Of a stretch of 64,000 nt of DNA, positions 26,161 to 35,834 are shown piece after piece. Every line of letters begins with the position of its first letter. Position 1 is the first letter of the stretch. Source of the DNA: Hyphomicrobiaceae bacterium (GTDB taxonomy: Bacteria; Pseudomonadota; Alphaproteobacteria; Rhizobiales; Xanthobacteraceae); the NCBI GenBank assembly GCA_021324465.1, contig JAJPJB010000016.1:1-64000 (forward strand), read 5' to 3'. A model generated the notes under the pieces. The model saw only the letters and a list, made by a program, of their open reading frames with translations, had not been told where the DNA came from and ran no database searches. Position numbers and translations under genes: made by a program.

Positions 26161-28703
26161 TGCATCGCCTCCCTGACCAGCTCCTCTTCGCTTTCGGCGA
26201 GCAGCGCTTCGGCGGCCTCGCCATAGACCGCCTCGCGCCCGATCTCGAGCATCACCGGCACCGCGAGCGGCGACACATGATCCAGCGCTTTATGGACGAT
26301 TCGGCCCTTGATGCGCGAGAGCATTTCGCCGAGCCGGCGCACGTCGAGAAGCCCGGTCGCGGCGTCGGCCCGGGCGGCGCGCAACAGCACATGATCCGGC
26401 TGATGGCTGCGCAGCACGTCATAGACGAGATCGGTCGAGATCGTGACCTGACGGCGCGATTTCTCCTTTCCCGGAAAGCGCCGCTCGATCAGACCTGCGA
26501 TAATGGCGCAATTGCGGAAGGTGCGCTTCATCAACGCCGATTCGGCGAGCCAAGCTTCAAGATCGTCGCCCAGCATGTCCTCGTCGAACAAAGCCGCGAG
26601 CGATAATTCACCGCGCGCGATGCGCAACGCCACATCGCCGAGGCCCCAGACCGCGAGCGCGTATTCATTAGCGACAAAGCCGAGCGGCCGCAGGCGTGCG
26701 CGCTCGAGCCGGCGCGTCAGCAGCATGCCCAGCGTCTGATGCGCGAGCCGGCCTTCGAACGGATAGCACACCAGATACGACTTGTTGGCGCGCGGGAACG
26801 TCTCGACCAGAAGCTCGCGCCGTCCGGGCACCTGCGAGCGCCATTTCTGGATTTCCAGCCACTCGCGCACCTGCTCGGGCAATTGCCGCCAGGCTTGCGG
26901 ATCGGAGATGATGGCCCGCACGCGGTCGGCGAGATAGGTCGAAAGCGGAAATTTGCCGCCCTCATAGGCGGGCACTTTGGGGTCTTCGGAGGTGGTGCGC
27001 GATACGTAGACCTCCTCCTCGACCAGGGCTTCGTATTTGAGGACCTCGCCGGCAAAGACGAACGTGTCCCCGGGCACCATGGTCTCGACAAAATATTCTT
27101 CGACCTGGCCGAGCAGCCGGCCGCCGCGCGGAATCATCTTTGAGGCGCGCGAGCGAAGGAGCCGCACTTTGAGCATGTCGGCTTCGACAATGGTGCCGAC
27201 ATTGAGGCGATAGCGCTGCGCCACATTCGGATTGGCGACGCGCCAGGCGCCGTCCTTGCCCCGGCGGATGCGGGCGAAGCACTCATAGGCTTTCAGCGCA
27301 TAGCCGCCGGTGGCGACGAAATCGACCACAGCATCGAAGTCGGCGCGCGCAAGCTGCGCATAAGGCGCAGCGGTCGTCACCTCGGCATAGAGTTCATCGC
27401 TGTGGAACGGCGCGCCGCAGGCACAGCTCAACACGTGCTGGGCCAGCACATCGAGCGCGCCGATGCGCGGCGCCGGCGTGTCCTGCGCATTCTCCGCGAT
27501 CGCCTCAATCGCGGCGCGGCACTCCAGCACTTCGAAGCGATTCGCCGGAATGAGCACGCCTTCCGAGGCCTCGTCCATGCGGTGATTGGCTCTGCCGATA
27601 CGCTGCAGCAGTCGAGAGGCGCCCTTCGGCGCGCCGACATTGATCACGAGATCGACGTCTCCCCAGTCGACACCGAGGTCGAGTGAAGATGTGCAGACAA
27701 CGGCGCGCAGACGCCCGGTCGTCATCGCCGCTTCGACCTTACGCCGCTGCGCCACGTCGAGCGAGCCGTGATGCAATGCGATCGCGAGATTGTCGTCGTT
27801 GATGTGCCAGAGATCCTGAAAAATGCCTTCGGCCTGGCTGCGCGTATTGACAAAGACGAGCGTCGTGCGATGCGCCTTGATCAGCGCATAGATCTCGCCC
27901 AGCGCGTAGCGCGCCGAATGGCTGGCCCAGGGCAGATGTTCGCGTGAATCGAGCATGACGACATGCGGCGCGGCGCCGCCTTCGGCCATGATCAGATCGG
28001 CACGCGAACCGCCCGGCTGGTCCTGCGGCACCATGAAGCGGCAGAGATCGTCTGGCTCGGCAACGGTCGCTGAGAGGCCGATGCTCGCCAGATGCGGCGC
28101 CAGACGAAACAGTCGCGCCAATCCCAGCGACAGCAGATCGCCGCGCTTGGAGGTCACCAGGGCGTGCAATTCGTCGAGGATGATCCGCCGCAGCGCGCCG
28201 AACAGATAAGGGGCGTCCGCGGAGGCCAACAGCAGCGCCACCTGCTCCGGCGTCGTTAACAGGATGTCCGGCGGATCGCGGCGCTGGCGCTGCCGCTTCG
28301 AGGTCGGCGTGTCGCCGGTGCGCGTTTCGATACGAATGGGCAGGCGCATTTCGGCAATCGGCGCTTCCAGATTGCGCGCGATATCGACGGCAAGCGCCTT
28401 GAGCGGCGAAATGTAGAGCGTGTGCAGGCCGCCCGCGCGCCTCGCCTCGCGGCCCATCGAGATGCGACGCCGGCGCTCGGCCGGACGCTCTTGCGCTTGC
28501 GCCGCGCCGCTCAGCTCAACCAGGCTCGGCAGAAAGCCAGCAAGCGTCTTGCCGCCGCCGGTCGGCGCGATCAGCAGGACCGAGCGGCCGGCTTGCGCCT
28601 TGGCCAGAAGCTCCAGCTGATGGGCGCGCAGCCTCCAGCCACGGCTGGCGAACCAGCGGGTGAACGGCTCGGGCAGGATTGAGGCGCGTTCGAGAACAGT
28701 CAC
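26157..28703 (-). CDS. ligase-associated DNA damage response DEXH-box helicase (Lhr family)
   Basis: An 848-residue superfamily 2 helicase. Walker A is APTGGGKT at about residues 46-53, the Walker B/DEAH-type motif is LDELHAL at about 178, and motif III LSATV follows. The motif V/VI region is TSSLDLGVDWGDVDLVIN and QRIGRANHR, with a winged-helix/Lhr core domain after it. It belongs to the ligase-associated Lhr subfamily. The GTG at 28703 is chosen because it overlaps the methyltransferase stop by 4 bp (GTGA); an upstream ATG frame would encode low-complexity Arg-rich sequence. Its stop in turn overlaps the start of pdeM. DNA unwinding during repair is the presumed role. Confidence 0.93.
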   Translation of the reverse strand: MTVLERASILPEPFTRWFASRGWRLRAHQLELLAKAQAGRSVLLIAPTGGGKTLAGFLPSLVELSGAAQAQERPAERRRRISMGREARRAGGLHTLYISPLKALAVDIARNLEAPIAEMRLPIRIETRTGDTPTSKRQRQRRDPPDILLTTPEQVALLLASADAPYLFGALRRIILDELHALVTSKRGDLLSLGLARLFRLAPHLASIGLSATVAEPDDLCRFMVPQDQPGGSRADLIMAEGGAAPHVVMLDSREHLPWASHSARYALGEIYALIKAHRTTLVFVNTRSQAEGIFQDLWHINDDNLAIALHHGSLDVAQRRKVEAAMTTGRLRAVVCTSSLDLGVDWGDVDLVINVGAPKGASRLLQRIGRANHRMDEASEGVLIPANRFEVLECRAAIEAIAENAQDTPAPRIGALDVLAQHVLSCACGAPFHSDELYAEVTTAAPYAQLARADFDAVVDFVATGGYALKAYECFARIRRGKDGAWRVANPNVAQRYRLNVGTIVEADMLKVRLLRSRASKMIPRGGRLLGQVEEYFVETMVPGDTFVFAGEVLKYEALVEEEVYVSRTTSEDPKVPAYEGGKFPLSTYLADRVRAIISDPQAWRQLPEQVREWLEIQKWRSQVPGRRELLVETFPRANKSYLVCYPFEGRLAHQTLGMLLTRRLERARLRPLGFVANEYALAVWGLGDVALRIARGELSLAALFDEDMLGDDLEAWLAESALMKRTFRNCAIIAGLIERRFPGKEKSRRQVTISTDLVYDVLRSHQPDHVLLRAARADAATGLLDVRRLGEMLSRIKGRIVHKALDHVSPLAVPVMLEIGREAVYGEAAEALLAESEEELVREAMQ

Positions 28704-29668
28704 ACGACAGAGGTAGCCCGTGCCCGCAGCGCGGTCGAGGGCTCCGCGACCACGGCGAGACCTTCGACCGGAACGCCCCTCTCCGTGCGCGCCGTGGCTG
28801 CGGAGAGGGTCAGCAAACTTAGTCCGGCGTCGGCAAGACATGCACGCAGATAGGCCGCGCCGTGCGCAAAGCGCAGCGTCGGGAGAAGTTTTGTGCCCGC
28901 GCCGGAATGGGTTTCGACCGTGAAGGCCAGCACGCCGTTAGGTGCGAGAATTCCGGCGATACCGGCAATGATCGGCGCAAGATCGTTGACATAGACAAAG
29001 ACGTCTGCGGCGAGGACGAGTTCGTATTTCCCGCAAGCGGCATCCGCCAGAAAATCTTCGATCTTGGCGACGTGCGTCTGGTCATAGATGCGCTTCTCGT
29101 TCGCCTTGGTAATCATGGCGGGCGACAGATCGATGCCGACGAGTCGATCGACAAATGGACGAAACGCTTCACCAGCCAAACCTGTGCCACAGCCGAGATC
29201 AAGCGCGCTCGCGAAATGAAAAGGCCGGCCGCGCTCGCGCATGGCGCCTTCTATCGCCTGACACAGAATCGCCGGGCCGCGATAGTGCAGATGCTCGGTC
29301 AGCGCCGTGTCGTAGCGGGCGGCATATTGGTCGAACAGCCGCCGCACATAGGTTTCAGTCATGGCCGGCGCCGTGTCTCCACCATTCAGCCGCGCGAGCT
29401 GCAGCCGCGCACCGTGATAGTCCTCCGGGTCGAACTCGCTGGCCTGCACAAAGGCGGCGACGGCGCCCGAGCGATCGCCGAGCCGGTCGCGAATGGCGCC
29501 AAGCGCGAACCAGGCGGTGGCGAAGCGCGGCGCGATCTCGAGAGTTTGTTGCAAAATATCGGCGGCGCCCTCGAAATCACCCCGCGCGGCCAGATCGACC
29601 GCGAGCTTGTAGCGCCGGTCGGCGATCAGATCGCCGCAGGACACGAACAGAGGGCCGGTATCGGTCAT
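28700..29668 (-). CDS. TPR-containing SAM-dependent methyltransferase
   Basis: A 322-residue protein with two or three TPR units at about residues 20-95 and a class I methyltransferase domain at about 110-300. Motif I is LDLGCGTGLAGEAF, the acidic ribose-binding loop is GIDLSPAMI, and motif IV-like ELVLAADVFVYVNDL follows. It belongs to the TPR-methyltransferase group (COG4976-like), whose substrates are unknown. It is the first gene of the leftward repair operon and overlaps the helicase start by 4 bp. It is not a standard member of the ligase-associated cassette, so its coupling to it is noteworthy. The substrate may be protein; this is inference. Confidence 0.87.
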   Translation of the reverse strand: MTDTGPLFVSCGDLIADRRYKLAVDLAARGDFEGAADILQQTLEIAPRFATAWFALGAIRDRLGDRSGAVAAFVQASEFDPEDYHGARLQLARLNGGDTAPAMTETYVRRLFDQYAARYDTALTEHLHYRGPAILCQAIEGAMRERGRPFHFASALDLGCGTGLAGEAFRPFVDRLVGIDLSPAMITKANEKRIYDQTHVAKIEDFLADAACGKYELVLAADVFVYVNDLAPIIAGIAGILAPNGVLAFTVETHSGAGTKLLPTLRFAHGAAYLRACLADAGLSLLTLSAATARTERGVPVEGLAVVAEPSTALRARATSVV

Positions 29669-29822
29669 CGAGACTCCAAAGCATCATTGCGGGGCCGGCG
29701 CAGCCGGAGCCCGCAATCCATCCTCACTGACAGGGCAAGTCCTGCGCCGGCGCGGTGGCTAGGGATTGCGGACGGCCGCTGAGGCGGCTTCCGGAAGGAC
29801 GCGGAGAGTTTATCTAATCGGC

Positions 29823-30863
29823 ATGCGCCCTGAAGACATCCTCCTGCCGACGGCGGCCGGCGTGTGCTGCAGCCGCGGCGGCTTTCATATCGACCCGACG
29901 CGGATTGTCGAGCGGGCATTGATCACCCATGCCCATTCCGACCATGCGCGCGCGGGCCACGGCGCCGTGCTGGCGACACAGCAGACGCTCGATCTGATGC
30001 GGCTTCGCTACGGCGACAATTTTGCGGGCCGCACGCAGGCCATCCGCTATGGCGAGAGTGTCAGGCTCGACGGCGTCACGGTCACCTTCCATCCGGCCGG
30101 CCATGTGCTCGGTTCGGCGCAGATCGCCGTCGAAGCGAACGGGCTGCGCATCGTCGCTTCGGGCGACTACAAGAACGTGGCCGATCCGACCTGTGCGCCG
30201 TTCGCGCTGGTGCGCTGCGACGTGTTCATCACCGAGGCGACCTTTGCGCTGCCAGTGTTCCGGCACGGTGACCCGGCTGCCGAGATCAACAAGCTCCTGC
30301 GCTCGGTGGCTTTGTTTCCGGAGCGTGCCCATCTGGTCGGCGCCTATTCGCTCGGCAAGGCACAGCGGCTGATCGCGCTGTTGCGCCTGGCCGGCTACAC
30401 CGCGCCAATCTATTTGCACGGCGCCATGGAGAAAATCACGGATTATTACGTCGCGCGCGGCATTCCGCTCGGCGAGTTGCGCCTGGTGCGCGGCGCAACC
30501 AAGGCCGATCTCGCCGGCGCGATCACCATCTGCCCGCCCGCGGCCTTGAACGATTTGTGGACGCGGCGCTTTCCCGAGCCGCTTGCCGCCTTTGCCTCCG
30601 GCTGGATGCGGGTGCGGGCGCGCGCCCGGCAGCAGGGCGTCGCGTTGCCGCTGGTCATTTCCGACCATGCCGATTGGGACGGCCTCACCGCCACCATCGC
30701 CGCGACCGGGGCCGGCGAAATCTGGGTCACGCACGGCCAGGAGGATGCGCTGGTGCATTGGTGCACGGCGCGCGGCCTCAAGGCGCGGCCGCTCGATATT
30801 GTCGGCTACGGCGATGAGGATGAGACGGATGCGGCCGAGGCGACCAGCGAAGAGCCGTCATGA
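29823..30863 (+). CDS. ligase-associated DNA damage response exonuclease
   Basis: A 346-residue metallo-beta-lactamase/beta-CASP nuclease. The metal motif HAHSDH is at residues 36-41, GHVLGSAQ and SGDYKN follow, and a beta-CASP region lies around LVGAYSLGKAQR. This is the exonuclease partner of the Lhr helicase, PdeM and ATP-dependent ligase. The ATG at 29823 matches the family opening MRPEDILLPTAAG; the upstream in-frame TTG is not supported. Its stop overlaps the ligase ATG as ATGA. It is divergent from the methyltransferase operon across 154 bp that should hold both promoters. Confidence 0.93.
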   Translation: MRPEDILLPTAAGVCCSRGGFHIDPTRIVERALITHAHSDHARAGHGAVLATQQTLDLMRLRYGDNFAGRTQAIRYGESVRLDGVTVTFHPAGHVLGSAQIAVEANGLRIVASGDYKNVADPTCAPFALVRCDVFITEATFALPVFRHGDPAAEINKLLRSVALFPERAHLVGAYSLGKAQRLIALLRLAGYTAPIYLHGAMEKITDYYVARGIPLGELRLVRGATKADLAGAITICPPAALNDLWTRRFPEPLAAFASGWMRVRARARQQGVALPLVISDHADWDGLTATIAATGAGEIWVTHGQEDALVHWCTARGLKARPLDIVGYGDEDETDAAEATSEEPS

Positions 30864-32527
30864 ACCGTTTCGCCGAATTGTTGGATTGCCTTGCCTATGA
30901 GCCCGCGCGCAACGCCAAGCTCCGTTTGATCACCGACTATTTTCGCTCCGCCGGCGACCCTGAGCGCGGCTGGGCGCTGGCCGCGCTGACCGGAAGCTTG
31001 AGCTTCCCCCACGCCAAGGCCGGCCTTATTCGCAGCCTGATTGCCGAGCGCGCCGATCCGGTGCTGTTCGAATTGTCGTACGATTATGTCGGCGATCTTT
31101 CGGAAACCGTCGCGCTGATGTGGCCGGTACCGTCCGCCCCGGCTGGCGGCGGAGGAAACATCTCCCTCACCGCTGTCATCGAGACACTCTCGTCATTGGG
31201 GAAAGCGCAATTGCCGCAGCAGCTCGCGCGCTGGCTCGATGCGCTCGACGAGACCGGCCGCTGGGCGCTGATCAAGCTCGTCACCGGCGGCTTGCGCGTC
31301 GGCGTCTCGGCGAGGCTTGCCAAAGCCGCGGTCGCTGCGCTGGGCGACAAGGATCCGCACGACATCGAGCTGCTCTGGCCGGGGCTAGCGCCGCCCTATC
31401 GCGAACTGTTCGCCTGGCTCGAAGGCCGCGGCGGCAAGCCAGTGACCGCGGATGTCGCGCCGTTCCGACCGCCTATGCTGGCGCATGCGCTCGAGGAGGC
31501 CGATCTTGCGCAGCTTACTGCCGCCGATTTCATGGCGGAGTGGAAATGGGACGGCATTCGCGTGCAAGCGGTCGCGGCGCGCGGCTCACACGGCATGATC
31601 GCGCGGCTCTATTCGCGCACTGGCGAAGAGATTTCCAAGGGCTTTCCCGATTTGCTCGAAGCGCTGCACCTGCCCGGTGCTATCGACGGCGAACTGCTGA
31701 TCATGCGCGAGCATCGCGTGCAGTCGTTCAATGTGCTGCAGCAGCGGCTCAACCGCAAAGCTGTCACGCCGAAACTGTTGGCCGAGTTTCCCGCGCATCT
31801 GCGCGCCTATGATCTGCTTGCCGACGACACAGAAGATTTGCGCGACTACTCCTTTGCCGAGCGCCGGAAACGGCTGGAGGATTTTGTTGCCCGGCTCAAC
31901 GACGAGCGCGTCGACTTGTCGCCGCTGGTCAGATTCAGCACCTGGGACGAGCTGTTCGCGGCGCGCAAGAACCCGGCATCGGCGGGCGCCGGTGAGGATG
32001 CCGCCGCCGTCGAAGGCGTCATGCTCAAGCGCCGCGATGCGCTTTATCTGCCCGGTCGGCCGAAAGGACCGTGGTGGAAATGGAAGCGCGACCCCTTCGT
32101 CATCGACGCGGTCTTGATGTATGCGCAGCGCGGTCATGGCAAGCGCTCGTCCTATTATTCCGACTACACGTTCGGCGTCTGGACCAATGGCAAAAGCGGC
32201 GACGAACTGGTGCCGGTCGGCAAAGCCTATTTCGGCTTCACCGACGAAGAGCTGTTGCAGATCGACCGCTTCGTTCGCCGCAACACTGTCGATCGCTTCG
32301 GGCCGGTGCGCGAGGTCGTGCACGAGCCCGATCAGGGGCTGGTGCTCGAGGTCGCCTTCGAGGGATTGCAACGCTCGACACGGCACAAATCGGGCCTGGC
32401 GATGCGCTTCCCGCGCATCAACCGGCTGCGCTGGGACAAGCCGCCGGGCGAAGCCGATCGGCTGGAGCGGCTCGAGACCATGATCGCGCGCATCGAGCAG
32501 GGCCGATTGCACGAGCATGCGTCGTGA
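30860..32527 (+). CDS. ATP-dependent DNA ligase (ligase-associated cassette)
   Basis: A 555-residue ATP-dependent ligase. An N-terminal helical DNA-binding domain occupies residues about 1-200. The adenylated lysine is Lys229 in EWKWDGIRVQ (motif I). SRTGEEISKGFPDL (motif III), EGVMLKRRD and the motif V WKWKRDPFVID follow, then an OB-fold with MRFPRINRLRWDK at the C terminus. It seals nicks using ATP and is distinct from the NAD-dependent replicative LigA. It starts in a 4-bp overlap with the exonuclease and its stop overlaps the start of a GNAT gene, so three proteins are translationally coupled. Confidence 0.95.
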   Translation: MNRFAELLDCLAYEPARNAKLRLITDYFRSAGDPERGWALAALTGSLSFPHAKAGLIRSLIAERADPVLFELSYDYVGDLSETVALMWPVPSAPAGGGGNISLTAVIETLSSLGKAQLPQQLARWLDALDETGRWALIKLVTGGLRVGVSARLAKAAVAALGDKDPHDIELLWPGLAPPYRELFAWLEGRGGKPVTADVAPFRPPMLAHALEEADLAQLTAADFMAEWKWDGIRVQAVAARGSHGMIARLYSRTGEEISKGFPDLLEALHLPGAIDGELLIMREHRVQSFNVLQQRLNRKAVTPKLLAEFPAHLRAYDLLADDTEDLRDYSFAERRKRLEDFVARLNDERVDLSPLVRFSTWDELFAARKNPASAGAGEDAAAVEGVMLKRRDALYLPGRPKGPWWKWKRDPFVIDAVLMYAQRGHGKRSSYYSDYTFGVWTNGKSGDELVPVGKAYFGFTDEELLQIDRFVRRNTVDRFGPVREVVHEPDQGLVLEVAFEGLQRSTRHKSGLAMRFPRINRLRWDKPPGEADRLERLETMIARIEQGRLHEHAS

Positions 32528-33042
32528 CACCAGCCACGACGCGGCGCAATTTGCTGAAGCTTCGCCGCGCCGGGCCGCGCGATGTGGAGGCCATAGTGCG
32601 GCTTGAGCAAACGGCTTTTCGCGATCGGCGCTTTGCCGGGCATCTGCTGTCACGCGCAAGCTTCCGCCGCTTTCTCGTCTCGCGCAGCGCCGCTCTCATC
32701 ATTGCCGATCTCGCCGGACAATTGGCCGGCTATGCACTGGTGCTGTATCGGTCCGGTTCGCGCGTTGCGCGCATCTATTCAATCGGTGTCGACCCGGCCT
32801 TCCGTAGACGCGGTCTGGCGCGAACGCTGCTGACCGCGGCCGAGCGACACGCCGCAGCGCGACATTGCCAAACCATGCGGCTCGAAGTGCGGGCGGACGA
32901 CCCTGCCGCAATCGCGCTTTACAAGACATCCGGTTACCAGATGTTCGGCCGGCACGCAGGCTACTACGGCGACCGCGACGCGCTGCGCTACGAAAAGCCG
33001 CTCGCCCGGAAACAAAACCGCGGCCCTCGTATTGCCCCATAA
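32524..33042 (+). CDS. GNAT family N-acetyltransferase
   Basis: A 172-residue acetyltransferase. The acetyl-CoA binding motif A is YSIGVDPAFRRRGLARTLL at about residues 83-101, and LYKTSGYQMFGRHAGYYGD is the motif B/C-terminal region typical of RimI-like enzymes. The GTG start overlaps the ligase stop as GTGA; no other start fits the domain. RimI-type enzymes acetylate protein N termini, and the DALRYEK end fits that group. It is an unexpected passenger in the ligase operon; its target could be a repair protein, but this is speculation. Confidence 0.85.
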   Translation: MTPATTRRNLLKLRRAGPRDVEAIVRLEQTAFRDRRFAGHLLSRASFRRFLVSRSAALIIADLAGQLAGYALVLYRSGSRVARIYSIGVDPAFRRRGLARTLLTAAERHAAARHCQTMRLEVRADDPAAIALYKTSGYQMFGRHAGYYGDRDALRYEKPLARKQNRGPRIAP

Positions 33043-33187
33043 ATCGGCCTGACTTCGCACCGCGAATCGGCTTTGATGGCACGGGGTGTGCGCCGCGTTC
33101 TTAAAGATGGCATGCGCGCCGCGCTTGTTGCAAAGGCATGATCGGTCTCAGCTCGTCTTCTCGCTGTCACAGGAAAGGAATCCGCCC

Positions 33188-34651
33188 ATGACCGGCTGGG
33201 TCATTTTGGTCGACCAGCCGCGCGATTTGCCTAACGCCGAGACCCCGCACAAGGTCATCACCACCAGCGAATATCTGGCCCGGCCGCGCCTGTTCGAGAC
33301 CGGCCGGCCGAAGCTTGTCAATCTTGCCCGCTCCTATGCCTACCAGTCGAAAGGCTACTACGCCTCGCTCCTTGCCGAGGCGCGCGGCCATCGCGTCGTG
33401 CCTACCGTCGAGACCATGCTGGAACTGCGCGAGCAAAAACTCTACGAATATGCCCTGCCCGATCTCGAGGAAGAATTGAACCGTTGTGCGCGACGCACCG
33501 ATTTTCAGCCGGACCGCGAGTTCAGGCTTCTGGTCTGTTTCGGGATTGCGCGCGACGAACGGTTCGAACCGTTCGGCCGCCTGTTGTTCGACACGTTCCG
33601 CTGCCCGGCGCTCGAGGTGATTGTCGACGCCGGCGGCACGTGGCTCGCGATCGAACGCATCCGGCCGCGCACCCTCATGCGGCTCGCCAACGGCGAGGCC
33701 GAGTTTTTCCGCGAAGCGCTGCACCACCACACCAAGCGCGAATGGCGTGATCCCAAGGCCCGCTCGATCGCCAAATATGATCTCGCGGTGCTGCTCGATC
33801 CCAACGAGAAGACCGCGCCATCATCGCCCGATTCGATCAAGCATTTCGCGCGCATCGCCGAAAGAATGTCGGTCGACGTCGAGCGCATCTCAAAGCGCCA
33901 GCTCGGCGAGCTTGCCGAGTTCGACGGATTGTTCATCCGCGAGACCACCTCGATCGACAATCACACCTATCGCTTCGCGCGGCGCGCCTGGCAGGAAGGC
34001 ATGCCGGTGATCGACGATCCGATCTCGATGATCCGCTGCACCAACAAGGTGTTCCTGATGGAGCTGTTGCAGCAGAACCAAGTACCGATGCCGCCGACTG
34101 TGATCATCGGCGAAGACACCGACCTCACGAAAGCCATCGACGCGCTCGGCCTGCCGCTGGTCGTAAAAATTCCGGACGGCTCGTTCTCGCGTGGCGTGCA
34201 TAAGGTGGACTCGCTTCCCGAGTTCAAGCGCATTTGCGAGGAATTATTCGAGGAAACCGATCTGCTGCTCGCGCAGAAATTCCTGCCGACCGATTTCGAC
34301 TGGCGCGTCGGCGTGCTGGCCGGCGAGCCGCTCTTCGTCTGCCAGTACCGCATGGCGCGCGGCCATTGGCAGGTGGTGAAATATCGGCCCGATGGCTCCT
34401 GCCGCGAAGGCGGCTTCCGCGCTTTCGATCTCGACCAGGCGCCGGCCGAGGTGATCGACATTGCCGTGCGCGCGGCGCGGCCGATCGGCGAAGGCTTTTA
34501 CGGCGTCGACCTCAAACAAACCGACAGCGGCATTGTCGTGATGGAGGTCAACGACAATCCGAGCCTCGAGCATGGCATCGAGGACGTCGCTGGCAAAGAC
34601 GAGATCTGGCGCCGCCTGCTGCGCTGGTTCATCGATCGGTTCGAACAATAA
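33188..34651 (+). CDS. RimK-like ATP-grasp protein with RLAN domain
   Basis: A 487-residue protein: an N-terminal RimK-like (RLAN) domain at about residues 1-200, then an ATP-grasp ligase domain at about 280-480. ATP-grasp features visible are the LVVKIPDGSFSRGVHKV ATP loop, LLAQKFLPTDFDWRVGVL and the metal-binding VVMEVNDNPSLEHG. Family members join amino acids or peptides by ATP-dependent carboxylate-amine ligation; the acceptor is unknown. A strong AGGAAAGGA site precedes the ATG at 33188. Homologues are often next to acetyltransferase genes, and here a GNAT gene is 145 bp upstream. Confidence 0.9.
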   Translation: MTGWVILVDQPRDLPNAETPHKVITTSEYLARPRLFETGRPKLVNLARSYAYQSKGYYASLLAEARGHRVVPTVETMLELREQKLYEYALPDLEEELNRCARRTDFQPDREFRLLVCFGIARDERFEPFGRLLFDTFRCPALEVIVDAGGTWLAIERIRPRTLMRLANGEAEFFREALHHHTKREWRDPKARSIAKYDLAVLLDPNEKTAPSSPDSIKHFARIAERMSVDVERISKRQLGELAEFDGLFIRETTSIDNHTYRFARRAWQEGMPVIDDPISMIRCTNKVFLMELLQQNQVPMPPTVIIGEDTDLTKAIDALGLPLVVKIPDGSFSRGVHKVDSLPEFKRICEELFEETDLLLAQKFLPTDFDWRVGVLAGEPLFVCQYRMARGHWQVVKYRPDGSCREGGFRAFDLDQAPAEVIDIAVRAARPIGEGFYGVDLKQTDSGIVVMEVNDNPSLEHGIEDVAGKDEIWRRLLRWFIDRFEQ

Positions 34652-34659
34652 ATCCATGT

Positions 34660-34742
34660 AGTCCGCCCGCTCGTCCGCGCGAAAGCGGGAACCAAGAGCT
34701 GGATTGCCGCTTGCGCGCGCTTGTGCGGGAATGAGCGGAGAT
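34660..34742. repeat. dispersed palindromic repeat between convergent genes
   Basis: Holds gcgcgaaagcggga and gcttgtgcgggaatgagcgg segments of the same type as near 6.0, 19.4 and 26.1 kb. It fills the gap between the RimK-like gene and tsaD and may act as a bidirectional transcription end. Confidence 0.5.
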
Positions 34743-34752
34743 TTTTCCGCCT

Positions 34753-35814
34753 CTATTGCGCAGCCGCCTTATCGCCCTCCTTCGCCACCTGCGCCAGCGG
34801 CCAGCGCGCGTGCGGCGCGACGTCGAGCGGATCGGTCAGCCCCAGCGCAAGCCGCTCGGCGCCGGCCCAGGCGATCATGGCGCCATTGTCGGTGCACAGG
34901 GCCGGCGGCGGCGCCACCAGCTCGCTGCCGACTTCGAAGGCGACCCGGTGCAGCACTTTCCGGATCGCCTGGTTGGCAGCGACGCCGCCGGCGCAGACCA
35001 GCGCCTTGGGCGCACCGATGCGCAGCCGAAACATGCGCAGACCCGAGCGCAGGCGGTCTCTGACCACATCGACGATCGCTTGCTGAAACGATGCGCAGAG
35101 ATCGGCAACATCCTGGTCGCTCAGGGGCGCAATCTTCTCCGCCTCCAGGCGCAATGCCGTCTTCAGCCCCGACAAGGAAAAATCGGCATCGCGCCGGCCG
35201 CTCATCGGCCGCGGCAGCGCAAAGCGCTGCGCATCGCCCTTCGCGGCCTCCTTCTCGACCAGCGGCCCGCCCGGATAGCCGAGCCCAAGCAGTTTCGCGG
35301 TCTTGTCGAAGCCCTCGCCGATCGCGTCATCAACCGTGCCGCCGAGCCGCAGATAATCCCCGACGCCGCGCACGGCGAGGATTTGCGTGTGTCCGCCGGA
35401 GGCGAGAAACAAGCAATAGGGAAATTCCGTCGCGTCGGTGAGCCGCGCCGTCAGCGCATGCGCCTCGAGATGATTGACAGCGATGAGCGGCTTCTCGTGG
35501 GCGAGCGCGATGGCCTTGGCGGTGGTGAGTCCGACAATGACGCCGCCGATCAGGCCGGGCCCGGCGGCGGCAGCGATGCCGTCGAGCGCGGCGAAGGACG
35601 CCTTCGCCTCCTCCATCGCTTTGGCTATGATGCGGTCGAGCGCTTCGACATGGGCGCGGGCGGCAATCTCCGGCACCACGCCGCCAAACTCGGCATGCTC
35701 GCCGATCTGCGACAATACGACGTTGGACAGAATCCGCCCCTTGCCGTCGGCGCCGCGCTCGACCACGGCGGCCGCCGTTTCATCGCATGTGGTTTCGATG
35801 CCGAGAACAATCAT
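34753..35814 (-). CDS. tsaD: tRNA N6-threonylcarbamoyladenosine transferase TsaD
   Basis: A 353-residue Kae1/TsaD ATPase-fold protein that transfers threonylcarbamoyl to A37 of ANN-decoding tRNAs with TsaB and TsaE. Visible are the N-terminal [14 protein letters not shown] phosphate loop and the metal-binding HLEAH (His115, His119). [28 protein letters not shown] and the [11 protein letters not shown] block are also present. Length is normal. The ATG at 35814 fits the family exactly. It is divergent from hemC with only about 20 bp between start codons. Confidence 0.97.
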   Translation of the reverse strand: MIVLGIETTCDETAAAVVERGADGKGRILSNVVLSQIGEHAEFGGVVPEIAARAHVEALDRIIAKAMEEAKASFAALDGIAAAAGPGLIGGVIVGLTTAKAIALAHEKPLIAVNHLEAHALTARLTDATEFPYCLFLASGGHTQILAVRGVGDYLRLGGTVDDAIGEGFDKTAKLLGLGYPGGPLVEKEAAKGDAQRFALPRPMSGRRDADFSLSGLKTALRLEAEKIAPLSDQDVADLCASFQQAIVDVVRDRLRSGLRMFRLRIGAPKALVCAGGVAANQAIRKVLHRVAFEVGSELVAPPPALCTDNGAMIAWAGAERLALGLTDPLDVAPHARWPLAQVAKEGDKAAAQ

Positions 35815-35834
35815 CGGTGTATTATATGGGTGGC

